Source: Falsiroseomonas sp051859025 (lineage in GTDB: Bacteria > Pseudomonadota > Alphaproteobacteria > Acetobacterales > Acetobacteraceae). From it: 64,000 bases of DNA. Shown here one piece after another: positions 51,231-59,373 of this stretch; position 1 is the stretch's first letter, and each line of letters opens with the position of its first letter. Both the position numbers and the translations under genes were made by a program. The notes below the pieces were generated by a model. It had not been told where the DNA came from. It did no database searches and saw only the letters and a program-made list of their open reading frames with translations. The stretch lies in NCBI RefSeq assembly GCF_051859025.1, contig NZ_JBHYGL010000039.1, forward strand, positions 199,971 through 263,970, given 5' to 3'.

Positions 51231-51620
51231 ATGTCGCCTTCACGCGACCCGTCCGTCGATCCGTTCGCCCACCGGGACGACGCCGCGCTCGCGCGCCTCG
51301 ACCGCCTGGCCTGGATGCTCGACAGCGCGCTGCGCGTGCCCGGCACCTCCTTCCGCTTCGGCGCTGACGCAGCCTCCAACCTGCTGCCGGTCGTCGGGCC
51401 GCTGGTGTCCAAGGGCGTCTCCGCCTGGCTCATCCTGGAAGCCGCGCGCCTCGGCGTGCCGCGCCCGGTGCTGCTCCGCATGGCGGGCAACGTCGCGCTG
51501 GATGCCGCGATCGGCGCGGTGCCGCTGCTGGGCTGGACGGCGGACATCTTCCTCCGCGCCAACCGCCGCAACATGGCGCTGCTGCGCGACCACCTGGCGC
51601 GCCCCCCGCCCGCCGGCTGA
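51231..51620 (+). CDS. DUF4112 domain protein
   Basis: The 129-aa protein matches DUF4112: RLDRLAWMLDSALRVPGTSFRFGADAASNLLPVVGPLVSKGVSAWLILEAARLGVPRPVLLRMAGNVALDAAIGAVPLLGWTADIFLRANRRNMALL. It has two hydrophobic, glycine-rich segments likely to be membrane-inserted. Function unknown. ATG 51231 is preferred because GGGAG lies six bases upstream; ATG 51225 would have it at zero spacing. It precedes the TerC gene by about 48 bp. Confidence 0.87.
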   Translation: MSPSRDPSVDPFAHRDDAALARLDRLAWMLDSALRVPGTSFRFGADAASNLLPVVGPLVSKGVSAWLILEAARLGVPRPVLLRMAGNVALDAAIGAVPLLGWTADIFLRANRRNMALLRDHLARPPPAG

Positions 51621-51668
51621 CGCCGCCCCCGACCGCCACCCCCGGACAACCCCCCCTTGGAGTCCCCC

Positions 51669-52691
51669 ATGTTCGAGTTCCTGACAGGAACCTTCCTCGC
51701 CACGCCCGTCTGGATGTGGCTTGTCTTCATCGGCGTCGTCATGACGCTGCTCGTGCTCGACCTCGGAATCCTGCACCGGGAAGCGCGTGAGATCGAGGTG
51801 AAGGAGAGCCTGGTGCTCTCCGCCGTCTATATCGGCCTCGGCCTCGCCTTCGGCTTCTGGGTCTGGTGGAGCTTCGACAATTTGAAGCCTGAAGGCGTCG
51901 GCCTTGGCGGGGCGGAGGCCGCGACCCTCTACTGGACCGGCTTCATCGTCGAGAAGACGCTGGCGATGGACAATGTCTTCGTCATCGCGATGATCTTCAC
52001 CTACTTCGCCGTGCCGCGGATCTACCAGCACCGGGTGCTGTTCTGGGGCATCCTCGGCGTCATCGTGCTGCGCGCGATCATGATCGGGCTCGGCGCCACC
52101 ATCGTCGCCCAGTTCTCCTGGGTGCTCTACATCTTCGCGGCCTTCCTGATCTTCACCGGCATCAAGATGTGGGTGATGGCGGATGCGAAGCCGGACATCG
52201 CGAACAACCCGCTGCTGACCTTCATGCGCCGCCGCTTCAACGTGACGAATGAGATGCACGGGGAGAAGTTCTGGGTCCGCCAGCCGCACCCGACGACCGG
52301 CAAGGCCACCTGGTTCATGACGCCGCTCTTCCTGGCGCTGGTGCTGGTGGAGGTCGCGGACGTGATCTTCGCGGTGGACAGCGTGCCGGCGATCTTCGCC
52401 ATCACGACAGACCCGTTCATCGTCTACACCTCCAACATCTTCGCCATCCTCGGCCTGCGGGCGCTGTACTTCGCCCTCGCCGCCATGGTGCACCGCTTCC
52501 ATTACCTGAAGTACGCGCTGTCGGTGCTGCTGGTCTTCATCGGGTCGAAGATCTTCGTGGCCGACTTCGTCTTCCCGGAGACGGGCAAGTTCCCGCCTTC
52601 GCTGTCCCTGTCGATCACCTTCGTGATCCTGGCGGCCGGCATCGCCTGGTCGCTGTGGAAGACCCGCGGCGGCGTGGCGGTGGCGAAGTAG
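51669..52691 (+). CDS. TerC family integral membrane protein
   Basis: The 340-aa protein has about nine helices and the TerC metal-binding acidic motifs LVLDLGILHREAREIEVKESL, VEKTLAMDNVFVIAMIF and DVIFAVDSVPAIFAIT. TerC/Alx/MeeF proteins export manganese or calcium and load secreted metalloproteins. No yybP-ykoY riboswitch-like leader is evident upstream. The ATG at 51669 starts the family-conserved N-terminus. A perfect hairpin follows the gene. Confidence 0.92.
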   Translation: MFEFLTGTFLATPVWMWLVFIGVVMTLLVLDLGILHREAREIEVKESLVLSAVYIGLGLAFGFWVWWSFDNLKPEGVGLGGAEAATLYWTGFIVEKTLAMDNVFVIAMIFTYFAVPRIYQHRVLFWGILGVIVLRAIMIGLGATIVAQFSWVLYIFAAFLIFTGIKMWVMADAKPDIANNPLLTFMRRRFNVTNEMHGEKFWVRQPHPTTGKATWFMTPLFLALVLVEVADVIFAVDSVPAIFAITTDPFIVYTSNIFAILGLRALYFALAAMVHRFHYLKYALSVLLVFIGSKIFVADFVFPETGKFPPSLSLSITFVILAAGIAWSLWKTRGGVAVAK

Positions 52692-52698
52692 CCCGGCC

Positions 52699-52726
52699 GG
52701 CGCGGGCGCCACGCGGCGCCCGCGCC
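52699..52726. terminator. Perfect 12-bp hairpin between convergent terC and Bug genes
   Basis: GGCGCGGGCGCC-ACGC-GGCGCCCGCGCC lies 7 bp after the terC stop and 8 bp after the end of the opposing gene. There is no T-run on either side, so termination may depend on Rho or on pausing. Confidence 0.55.
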
Positions 52727-52734
52727 ACCTCCCC

Positions 52735-53712
52735 TCAGCTGGCCCGCGCCCCCGTGGCGCGGACCACCGGGATCCACAGCGCCCTTTCCCGCGCGACATA
52801 GGCATCGACCTCCGCCGGCGTCATCGCCGCCGGCACGAAGCCACCCAGCTCGGCAAGCCGCGCCCGCATCGCCGGCGCCTGCACCACCTCATTCACCAGG
52901 GCATTCACACGCGCCACCACGACATCGGGCGTGCCCGCCGGCAGGGCGATGGAATTCCAGGTGCCGGCAACGAAGTCCCGCAGCCCACCCTCCACCAGCG
53001 TCGGCAGTTCAGGCGCCGCGGCCAGCCGTTCGGGGGAGGAAACGCCAAGCCCCCGCACCGCGCCGCCGCGGATCTGCGGCAGGGCCGTCACCGCGATGTC
53101 GAACATCGCGGTCACGCGCCCGCCCAGGATGTCGCGCATCGCCTGGCTGCCGGCGGGATACGGCAGGTGCTCCAGCCGAATGCCGGCACGCTCCGCGAAA
53201 TGCAGCCCCATGATGTGGGTGGTGGTCCCCGCCGGCCCGCTGCCCATCACGAAGGAACCCGGGGCCGCCTTCGCGCGGGCGATGAAATCCGCCAGATCCC
53301 GCGCCGGATGATCCGCCTTCACCACCAGCACGCCCGGCGATTCATTGATCATCGCCACGCCGCGCAGGGCCCGCGCGATGTCCACCGGCATCGGGTCGAA
53401 CAGCGCGATGTTGTGCACGAGTTGGGAAGACGTGCCGACCAGCCAGCTATGCCCATCCGGCGCCTCCCGCGCCACCGCCTCCGTCGCCCGCATGCCTGAT
53501 GCCGCGGCCAGATTCTCCACCAGGATGCGCTGGCCGATCCGCGGCTCCAGCGCATTCGCCACCAGCCGCGCGACCACATCGGCATTGCCGCCGGCGGCGG
53601 AGGCGACGACGAGGCGGATCGGCTGGCTCGGCCAGGAATCGGCCCGTGCGGAGCGCGGGACCAGCGGCAGGGCCGAGGCTGCGGCAAGGAACAGGGCGCG
53701 ACGCGAAGGCAT
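52735..53712 (-). CDS. Tripartite tricarboxylate transporter substrate-binding protein (TctC/Bug)
   Basis: The 325-aa receptor has a signal peptide (RRALFLAAASALPLVPRSARA). Bug landmarks are WPSQPIRLVVASAAGGNADV, ILVENLAAASGMRATEAVA, HLPYPAGSQ and APELPTLVEGGLRDFV. It is divergent from the TctB and TctA genes 45 bp away, so unlike the two orphan Bug proteins it very likely serves this transporter. The ligand is some carboxylate; the loop AASGM differs from the usual GAGG, so specificity may differ from citrate-type receptors. Confidence 0.92.
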   Translation of the reverse strand: MPSRRALFLAAASALPLVPRSARADSWPSQPIRLVVASAAGGNADVVARLVANALEPRIGQRILVENLAAASGMRATEAVAREAPDGHSWLVGTSSQLVHNIALFDPMPVDIARALRGVAMINESPGVLVVKADHPARDLADFIARAKAAPGSFVMGSGPAGTTTHIMGLHFAERAGIRLEHLPYPAGSQAMRDILGGRVTAMFDIAVTALPQIRGGAVRGLGVSSPERLAAAPELPTLVEGGLRDFVAGTWNSIALPAGTPDVVVARVNALVNEVVQAPAMRARLAELGGFVPAAMTPAEVDAYVARERALWIPVVRATGARAS

Positions 53713-53757
53713 GAGGGGGGACTCCCAGGGATGTGCTGGACGCGATATGAGCGGCGC

Positions 53758-54216
53758 ATGAGCATTTTGCAACTCATTCGCATTCGCGGCCGAACCATGG
53801 CCCCCGGCCTGGTGCTGGCCGCCATCGGCGCGGCGTGCCTGGCGGTCGCGCTCGGCCAGCCCTTCCGCCTGCCCTCCGGCCGGCCGGGGCCGGGCTTCGT
53901 GCCGGCGCTGCTGGCCGCATCGTTGACAGGGCTCGGCCTGCTGCACGCCGGCACGGCGCGCGGGCCAACCCCGGCGGGGCCGGGCGGCGCGAGGGCCGGG
54001 CTCATGCTGTGCCTGGCGGTGGCGGGCTTCGCGCTGCTGCTGCCCTCCGCGGGATTCCTGCCGGCATCCTGGGCGGCGGGAAGCCTCGCCCTCGCCGCCG
54101 CCGGGGGGCTGCGGCCGATGGCGATCCTGGCGGGCGGCGGTGCCCTGGCCCTGGCCGCCACCGCGCTGTTCCTCGGCGGCCTCGGCCTTCCCACCCCGGC
54201 CCTCGGCGCGCGATGA
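53758..54216 (+). CDS. Tripartite tricarboxylate transporter small membrane subunit (TctB family)
   Basis: The 152-aa protein has four hydrophobic helices (APGLVLAAIGAACLAVALG; PGFVPALLAASLTGLGLL; GLMLCLAVAGFALLLP; and a C-terminal pair), with GRPGPGFVP as the family signature. It works with TctA in a proton/sodium-coupled uptake system. The start is ATG 53758 or possibly 53797. It overlaps tctA by ATGA. Confidence 0.85.
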   Translation: MSILQLIRIRGRTMAPGLVLAAIGAACLAVALGQPFRLPSGRPGPGFVPALLAASLTGLGLLHAGTARGPTPAGPGGARAGLMLCLAVAGFALLLPSAGFLPASWAAGSLALAAAGGLRPMAILAGGGALALAATALFLGGLGLPTPALGAR

Positions 54217-55691
54217 CGGAGGCACTGGCGATGCTGGGCGCGGGGCTCGGTCCCGCGCTGCTGCCGGGCAACCTGCTGCTCTGCCTGGCGGGCGTGGCGC
54301 TGGGCACGCTGGTCGGCGTGCTGCCGGGCCTCGGGCCTGTGGCGACCATCGCGCTGCTGCTGCCCGTCACCTTCGCCCTGGCGCCGGCGGGTGCCCTCAT
54401 CATGCTGGCCGGCATCTACTACGGCGCGCAGTACGGCTCCTCCACCACCGCCATCCTGCTGCGCGTCCCCGGCGAGGCTTCCGGCATCGTCACCGCGCAG
54501 GAGGGCCATTTGCTGGCCCGCGCCGGGCGGGCGGGGCCGGCGCTCGGCATCGCCGCCCTCGCCTCCCTGCTCGGCGGCGTCATCGCGGCGCTGGTCCTGG
54601 CGCTGCTGCTGGCGCCCCTGGCGCGCTTCGCCATCGCCTTCGGCCCGGCGGAGACCGCGGCGCTGATGCTGCTGGGCATCGCCGCGGCCGTCGCCCTTTC
54701 CCCGGCGCCGCTGCTGGCGGCCTGGGCCTTGGCCGCCTTCGGCGCGCTGCTGGGCCTGGTCGGCACGGATGTCGCGGGCGGGCGGCCGCGCTTCACCTTC
54801 GGCATCCCGGAACTCGCCGACGGCATCGGCTTCATCCCGCTGGCCATGGGCCTGTTCGGCGTGGCGGAACTGATCCGCGCCCTTGAATCCGGCGGCGCCG
54901 CGCGGCGTACCCTGCCGGTCGGCCGCCCCTGGCCCGCTTGCCGCGATGTGAGCGCCGCCGCCGGCCCGGCGCTGCGCGGCAGCGTCATCGGCAGCGCCAT
55001 CGGCCTGCTGCCCGGCGCCTCCACCCTGCTGGCCGCGCTGGCCGCGCAGGCGGCGGAGCGGGGCCTGTTCCGCCGCCAGGGAAGCTGGGGCCAGGGCGAG
55101 ATGGCCGGCGTCGCGGCGCCGGAGGCCGCGAACAACGCCGCCGCCCAGACCTCCTTCGCCCCCCTCCTGGCACTCGGCCTGCCCGCCAATGCGGCGATGG
55201 CGGTGCTGGCGGGGGCCATGTTCCTGCAGGGCATCGCGCCCGGCCCCGGCGTGGTGGCGGAGCGGCCCGATTTGGTGGGCGCCATCATCCTGTCCATGCT
55301 GGTCGGCAACGCGATGCTGGTGGCGCTGAACCTGCCCTTCGTCGGCCTCTGGGCCGCATTGCTGCGCCTGCCGCTGCGCCTGCTGGCCGCGATCGTCATC
55401 GTGCTGTGCTGCGGCGGCCTCTGGGCCAGTTCGGGCAGCGTCTTCGACCTCTGGCTGCTGCTGGGCTTCGCCTTGCTGGGATGGGCGCTGTCCCGCGCCG
55501 GGCTGGACCCGACGCCCCTGCTGATCGGCTTCACCCTGGCCGCCCCCTTCGAGGAAGCGCTGCGCCGCGCCCTCGTCCTGGCCCGGGGCGACTGGTCCGT
55601 CTTCATCCAGGAACCCGCCAGCGCGACGCTGCTGGCCGCCGCCTTCGCCGTCACGTCCCTGGCCGCCTGGATGCGCCGCCGCCCCGGTTGA
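54213..55691 (+). CDS. Tripartite tricarboxylate transporter large permease (TctA family)
   Basis: The 492-aa permease has about twelve helices and the diagnostic motif GVLPGLGPVATIALLLPVTF (about residues 32-51), IYYGAQYGSSTTAILLRVPGE, and the second-repeat counterpart GSAIGLLPGAST with GVAAPEAANNAAAQTSF. This completes a TctC/TctB/TctA set in divergent arrangement. The last 32 bp before the next gene contain a short AT patch (TAATTGTTATGTTATAACAA) that may be its promoter. Confidence 0.93.
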   Translation: MTEALAMLGAGLGPALLPGNLLLCLAGVALGTLVGVLPGLGPVATIALLLPVTFALAPAGALIMLAGIYYGAQYGSSTTAILLRVPGEASGIVTAQEGHLLARAGRAGPALGIAALASLLGGVIAALVLALLLAPLARFAIAFGPAETAALMLLGIAAAVALSPAPLLAAWALAAFGALLGLVGTDVAGGRPRFTFGIPELADGIGFIPLAMGLFGVAELIRALESGGAARRTLPVGRPWPACRDVSAAAGPALRGSVIGSAIGLLPGASTLLAALAAQAAERGLFRRQGSWGQGEMAGVAAPEAANNAAAQTSFAPLLALGLPANAAMAVLAGAMFLQGIAPGPGVVAERPDLVGAIILSMLVGNAMLVALNLPFVGLWAALLRLPLRLLAAIVIVLCCGGLWASSGSVFDLWLLLGFALLGWALSRAGLDPTPLLIGFTLAAPFEEALRRALVLARGDWSVFIQEPASATLLAAAFAVTSLAAWMRRRPG

Positions 55692-55722
55692 AGCGCGGCG
55701 GCATAATTGTTATGTTATAACA

Positions 55723-56115
55723 ATGCAGCCGCCTTCGCCAAACGATGTCACCGAACGCCCCCGCCTCTGGCGCCGCTACACCGGCGATGACTGGGCCGCC
55801 TTCGACGCGCTGCCGCCGCGCCTGCGCCAGCGCCTGCGGGAACACAGCTACGATGCCTGGGCGGTGAACGCGCTGATGCTCTGGCGCTTGTTCCGCCGCC
55901 GCACCGGCAGCAGCGAGCGGGCGGAACGCCGCCTGCTCAATCACATCGACCGGTGCGAGGCCCTGGAACGGCAGGATTTCGCCGCCGCCCATGCCGCGCG
56001 CTGGGGCGTGGCGCTACCGCACCAGGCCGCCCGCGCCACCGTGCTGCGCTACGATTCCACCGGCGCGCGGCAGCGCCAGGTGGCGAGCCTCACTCCCACT
56101 CTATCGTCAACGTGA
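55723..56115 (+). CDS. DUF6525-like small protein with an altered C-terminus
   Basis: The 130-aa product has RYTGDDWAAFDALPPRLRQRLREHSYDAWAVNALMLWRLFRRR, resembling the DUF6525 pattern of alphaproteobacteria (tentative), then a charged helical part. Function unknown. The last seven or so codons are encoded by the putative island attachment core and the AT-rich DNA beyond it, so the native C-terminus has probably been replaced. An AT-rich tract with the palindrome TTGTTATGTTATAACAA lies just upstream (55707-55723) and could hold its promoter. Confidence 0.65.
   Translation: MQPPSPNDVTERPRLWRRYTGDDWAAFDALPPRLRQRLREHSYDAWAVNALMLWRLFRRRTGSSERAERRLLNHIDRCEALERQDFAAAHAARWGVALPHQAARATVLRYDSTGARQRQVASLTPTLSST
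56090..56107 (-). other. Candidate attachment-site core: end of guaA (TIEWE-stop)
   Basis: Read on the minus strand these 18 bases encode Thr-Ile-Glu-Trp-Glu-stop, the invariant C-terminus of GMP synthase (GuaA). The codons before them are not GuaA-like. To the left lies GC-rich native DNA, to the right an AT-rich patch and metal genes. The 3' end of guaA is a known integration site for tyrosine-recombinase islands, so this is read as the distal att copy. Confidence 0.6.
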
Positions 56116-56240
56116 TAATCAAGATACTGATTGATCGAGTTTTTTTGCTCAGAAAATCGCGAAATACCGTCAGGCATACCGTCAGTAGCAGCCGATAGAA
56201 ACAGCGTAGGTGTCGCCCCGAGATCCCGCACCAAGGGCAC

Positions 56241-56861
56241 TCATCCCGGCTCCATCAGCATCCGCAGCTTCTCAAACGCCACCCGCTCATTCTCCTTGTG
56301 ATCGATCGTGCCGGCAAATCGCCCGTCCGCATCGAGCAGGAACACACTCGCCGAATGGTCCATCGTGTATCCGCCGCCCTCCAGCGGAACGCGGCGGTAG
56401 AACACGCGGAAGCCGTTCGCCGCCGCGGCGATCTGCGCCTCGGTGCCGGTGAGCCCAACGATCCTCCGGTCGAACGCCTCCAGATAGGCGGCCATGGCCC
56501 GCGGCGTGTCGCGTTCCGAATCCACGCTGACAAAAACCCACTGGATCCGATCCGCGTCCGGCCCCAACGCCTCGATGAAGCCCGTCATCTCGGTGAGCGT
56601 GGTCGGGCAGACATCGGGGCAATAGGTCAAGCCGAAGAATACCGCCATCGGCCGGCCGCGGAAGTCGCGCTCGGTCACCGCGCGGCCGCGGTGGTCGGTC
56701 AGGCTGAAGGGGCCGCCGATCGACAGCGTTTGTGGCCCGGTCGCGCCGCGCGGCGGCGCCAGCGGGCCATCGGAGACCAGCCACCCGCCGGTGGTGGCCA
56801 GCAGCAGGAAGCCTAGGACGCCAACGGCGCCCCAGGCCACCCAACGGATGATGCGCAGCAT
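56241..56861 (-). CDS. SCO1/SenC family copper chaperone (island copy)
   Basis: The 206-aa protein has an N-terminal membrane anchor (IIRWVAWGAVGVLGFLLLATTGGWL) and a thioredoxin-like domain with copper ligands in FGLTYCPDVCP and the His of YTMDHSASVFL. It is the last gene of the island operon, followed by the AT-rich junction. GAGG lies close before the ATG at 56861. It is diverged from the chromosomal SCO protein (33550-34230), consistent with separate acquisition. It is likely to handle copper with the PCuAC protein encoded just upstream. Confidence 0.9.
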   Translation of the reverse strand: MLRIIRWVAWGAVGVLGFLLLATTGGWLVSDGPLAPPRGATGPQTLSIGGPFSLTDHRGRAVTERDFRGRPMAVFFGLTYCPDVCPTTLTEMTGFIEALGPDADRIQWVFVSVDSERDTPRAMAAYLEAFDRRIVGLTGTEAQIAAAANGFRVFYRRVPLEGGGYTMDHSASVFLLDADGRFAGTIDHKENERVAFEKLRMLMEPG

Positions 56862-56868
56862 TGTCGCC

Positions 56869-57366
56869 TCAATGGCCCTGGTGCGGCCCGGTGCCGCGCG
56901 CGCCCGGCGCATCGACGGCCAATTCGACCGTGATCCGCCCGGCGCGCTCGAACACCAGTGTCACCGGCACGCGGGCGCCTTGTTCGAAGCCGCCCTGCGG
57001 CCCGATCAGCATCAGGTGCAGACCGCCGGGCGCGAGCCGGACCTCCCCGCCCGGCGGCAGCGGGATGCCGCCGGCAATCGGGCGCATGCGCATGATGCCG
57101 TCAGTGACGGACATCTCGTGCATCTCGACGCGCGCGGCGCGCGGCGTCTCGGCGGCGACCAGGCGATCCTGCGCGGCGCCGGTGTTGCGGATGACCATGT
57201 AGCCGGCGGCGGTGGGCGCCGCGGCACCGACGGCGCGCGTCCAGGGATGGTCGATGGCCAGGTCCCCGGCACGGAAATCGTGCGCGGCGACCGGGGCGCC
57301 CAGGAAGGGCAGGGAGACGAAGGCGGCGCCGGTCATCAGGACCGCGTGCAGAAGGGTGCGACGCAT
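56869..57366 (-). CDS. PCuAC copper chaperone (ligand set intact)
   Basis: The 165-aa periplasmic protein has a signal peptide (cleavage after APVAA) and the DUF461/PCuAC fold. Copper-binding residues are in place: VEMHEMSVTDGIMRM and GGLHLMLIG give the expected His and Met ligands. PCuAC proteins carry Cu(I) to cytochrome oxidase, together with SCO. A His at the C-terminus (GPHQGH) may add metal affinity. Its stop lies 7 bp before the SCO start. Confidence 0.92.
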   Translation of the reverse strand: MRRTLLHAVLMTGAAFVSLPFLGAPVAAHDFRAGDLAIDHPWTRAVGAAAPTAAGYMVIRNTGAAQDRLVAAETPRAARVEMHEMSVTDGIMRMRPIAGGIPLPPGGEVRLAPGGLHLMLIGPQGGFEQGARVPVTLVFERAGRITVELAVDAPGARGTGPHQGH

Positions 57367-57419
57367 GGAAGGATTACTCCGACAAGGATGGAACAGCCCC
57401 GCGCCAGGCGGGGCGGGCT

Positions 57420-57812
57420 TCAGCCGAGGGTCGGAGCGGCAGGCGGTGCGCGGGCCGGCGGCGGCGCCCGCGCCGGCGGCAAGGGCGATGCGCCGGCCAC
57501 CGCGGCGCGGGGCGCGGCCAGCGTCGTCCAGGCCGGCATCGGCAGCACGAGTGGGGCCGGCGGCGGCGCATCCGCCGCATCGGGAAGGCGGCAAAGCGGG
57601 CAATGCGTCACGGCCGTGGCATCCGGCGCCTGCTCGGGCGCCTCCGGCGCGGGCAGGCCGGACGGCAGGCACAGGGTCGCGCGCAGCATCGCGTCGAAGG
57701 CGGCCCGGTCCATCGCCGCGAAGGCCGGCAGCGGCGCCAGCAGCCGCGCCAGCATGCCCAGCAGCACCAGGGCTGAGATTGGGCCCCGCAAGGCACGCCA
57801 GATGTCCCTCAT
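57420..57812 (-). CDS. DUF2946-like membrane-anchored protein
   Basis: The 130-aa product has one N-terminal hydrophobic helix (GPISALVLLGMLARLLAPLPAFA), a cysteine (LCLPSG) and the motif THCPLCRLPDA, a pattern of DUF2946 proteins found beside copper genes. The C-terminal third is a low-complexity Pro/Ala tract. Function unknown; the CxxC-like site could bind metal. Its ATG overlaps the ynfA stop (ATGA). Confidence 0.7.
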   Translation of the reverse strand: MRDIWRALRGPISALVLLGMLARLLAPLPAFAAMDRAAFDAMLRATLCLPSGLPAPEAPEQAPDATAVTHCPLCRLPDAADAPPPAPLVLPMPAWTTLAAPRAAVAGASPLPPARAPPPARAPPAAPTLG

Positions 57813-58135
57813 GCCGGGCGCGGCCCCCAGACGATGATCGCGGCCCCGGCCAGCACGACCGCGCCGCCGGTCAGGTCCCAGCGATCAGGCGCAATGCCCT
57901 CGACCACGCGCAGCCAGACCAGGCTGGCCGCGACGTAGATGCCGCCATAGGCCGCGAAGGCGCGCCCGGCGGCGGCGACCTCGACCAGCGTCAACAGCCA
58001 GGCGAAGGCCACGAGGGCGGCGACGCCTGCGACTGCCCACACCGCTGAATGCCCAAGCCGCAGCCACGCCCAGAAGGCGAAGCAGCCGGCGATCTCCGCC
58101 AGCGCCGCCGCGGCGTAGATCGCGGCCGTCCTCAT
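57809..58135 (-). CDS. YnfA/UPF0060 family membrane protein
   Basis: The 108-aa protein has four hydrophobic helices and the UPF0060 signatures EIAGCFAFWAWLRLG, AGRAFAAYGGIYVAASLVWLRVVEG and DRWDLTGG. YnfA proteins resemble small multidrug-resistance transporters, and a drug-efflux role has been reported in enterics. Its presence in a metal island suggests export of cationic compounds, by inference. It is coupled by overlaps on both sides. Confidence 0.93.
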   Translation of the reverse strand: MRTAAIYAAAALAEIAGCFAFWAWLRLGHSAVWAVAGVAALVAFAWLLTLVEVAAAGRAFAAYGGIYVAASLVWLRVVEGIAPDRWDLTGGAVVLAGAAIIVWGPRPA

Positions 58136-58629
58136 CGCCGGGCGGGCGCCTCGGCGACCTCGATGCGGGGGATGCAGGACTGCCGGGTCAGCCAGGGCCA
58201 GGGATTCTCCGCGCGACCGTCGCGGCGCAGCTCGACATGCAGGTTCGCCCCAGTGGTGCGGCCGGTGCGCCCCACCGCGCCCAGGTCCTGGCCCGCCGCG
58301 ACCGGGCGCCCGGCCGCCACACCGGGCGCAAATCGCGCGAGGTGGGCATAACGTGCGCGGGAGCCGTCGGCGTGCTCGATCTCGATCATCAGGCCGTAGT
58401 CGTAGTAGCGGCCGGCGAAGACCACCACGCCGTCGCTCGGCGCCACCACGGGCGTGCCGACCGGCGCGCGGATGTCCACGCCGGGATGAGGCCTGCCGTG
58501 GCGCAAGCCGAAGCCCGAGGAGAACTCGCCCGCGACCGGCATGGTCGCTGGACAGGGGGCTGCGAGCGCGGCGGACCCAGTGCCGAGAACGAAGGCGAGA
58601 CCGAGGATCAGGGAGGGACGATGGATCAT
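58132..58629 (-). CDS. M23 family metallopeptidase (LytM-type)
   Basis: The 165-aa secreted enzyme has a signal peptide (ILGLAFVLGTGSAALAA). The zinc site of LytM/M23 is visible: HPGVDI (His, Asp), RYAHLARF with the catalytic His, and NLHVELR with the third ligand. It probably cuts peptidoglycan cross-bridges or assists envelope remodelling for the operon's envelope proteins. The start MIHRPSL at 58629 gives a proper signal. It overlaps ynfA by ATGA. Confidence 0.9.
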   Translation of the reverse strand: MIHRPSLILGLAFVLGTGSAALAAPCPATMPVAGEFSSGFGLRHGRPHPGVDIRAPVGTPVVAPSDGVVVFAGRYYDYGLMIEIEHADGSRARYAHLARFAPGVAAGRPVAAGQDLGAVGRTGRTTGANLHVELRRDGRAENPWPWLTRQSCIPRIEVAEAPARR

Positions 58630-58675
58630 GGCGCGGTCCGTGCCTTGACCCGCTCCGGAAGGCAACCCCGGAGCC

Positions 58676-59344
58676 TCAGCCACGGGGCGCCGCGCCCGGC
58701 GGCAGCAGTGGGCGGATCAGCGCGGAGAAGCGCTCGAAGCTCTGCACGCCGCGATGCAGCTGCCCGTTGATCACGAAGGAAGGGGTCGCGTTGACGCCCG
58801 ACTCGCGCTCGCCCTGCAGCCGCATCAGGATGATCGGGTCGGTGAAGCCGCGGTCGGTCATGCAGGCGTCGATCCGCGCCGCCGGGATCCCGGCGAGCGT
58901 GCCGGCGCGGCGCAGCCAGGTGCGCGCATCCGGGCTGTGCGCCCAGGCCTCCTTGTTCGCGTAGAGCGTCGAGATCAGCGCCTCGTAGCGCTCCGGTCCG
59001 CCGCAATGGACCATCGCCGCCGCATCGAGCGCCACGCGGTCAAGCGGGAAGTCGCGCATCACGAATCGGACCAGCCCCGGCTCGATGAAGGTCGTGCGGA
59101 TGCGCGGAAAGATCGTGGTGTGGAAGTTCGCGCAATTGCCGCAGGTCAGGGAGTGGTACTCGATGACCGCCACCGGCGCGTCGGCGCGGCCGATGATGCG
59201 CTCGCCCGGCAGGGGGCGCGGCGTGTCGGGGCCGGGTGCCGTCGGCTCGAAGGCCTGGGGCCCGGGCGCCTGGGCGAATGCGGCCGCCGCGGGAATGGAG
59301 ATTGCGACGGCGAGCGCCGCCCGGCGGGTTGTGGCGTGGGACAT
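58676..59344 (-). CDS. DsbA-family thiol:disulfide oxidoreductase (DSBA_dom, CGNC)
   Basis: The 222-aa periplasmic protein has a Tat-like leader (TTRRAALAVAISIPAAAAFAQ) and a thioredoxin fold. The active site is SLTCGNCANFH near residue 83 and the cis-Pro loop NATPSFVINGQ. CGNC and the layout match DsbA/DsbG-like proteins of the BdbD type. The start at 59344 has GGAGG eight bases upstream; the in-frame ATG 59377 overlapping lspA is weaker. It probably works with CcdA, encoded two genes upstream, in reducing or oxidising envelope metal proteins. Confidence 0.9.
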   Translation of the reverse strand: MSHATTRRAALAVAISIPAAAAFAQAPGPQAFEPTAPGPDTPRPLPGERIIGRADAPVAVIEYHSLTCGNCANFHTTIFPRIRTTFIEPGLVRFVMRDFPLDRVALDAAAMVHCGGPERYEALISTLYANKEAWAHSPDARTWLRRAGTLAGIPAARIDACMTDRGFTDPIILMRLQGERESGVNATPSFVINGQLHRGVQSFERFSALIRPLLPPGAAPRG

Positions 59345-59373
59345 CGGTAGTTCCTCCGGTTCAGGGATCAGGG

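Noticed and set aside
51621..51668. yybP-ykoY manganese riboswitch before terC
   Set aside because: The gap is only 48 bp, C-rich, and lacks the conserved internal loop; DUF4112 lies immediately upstream.
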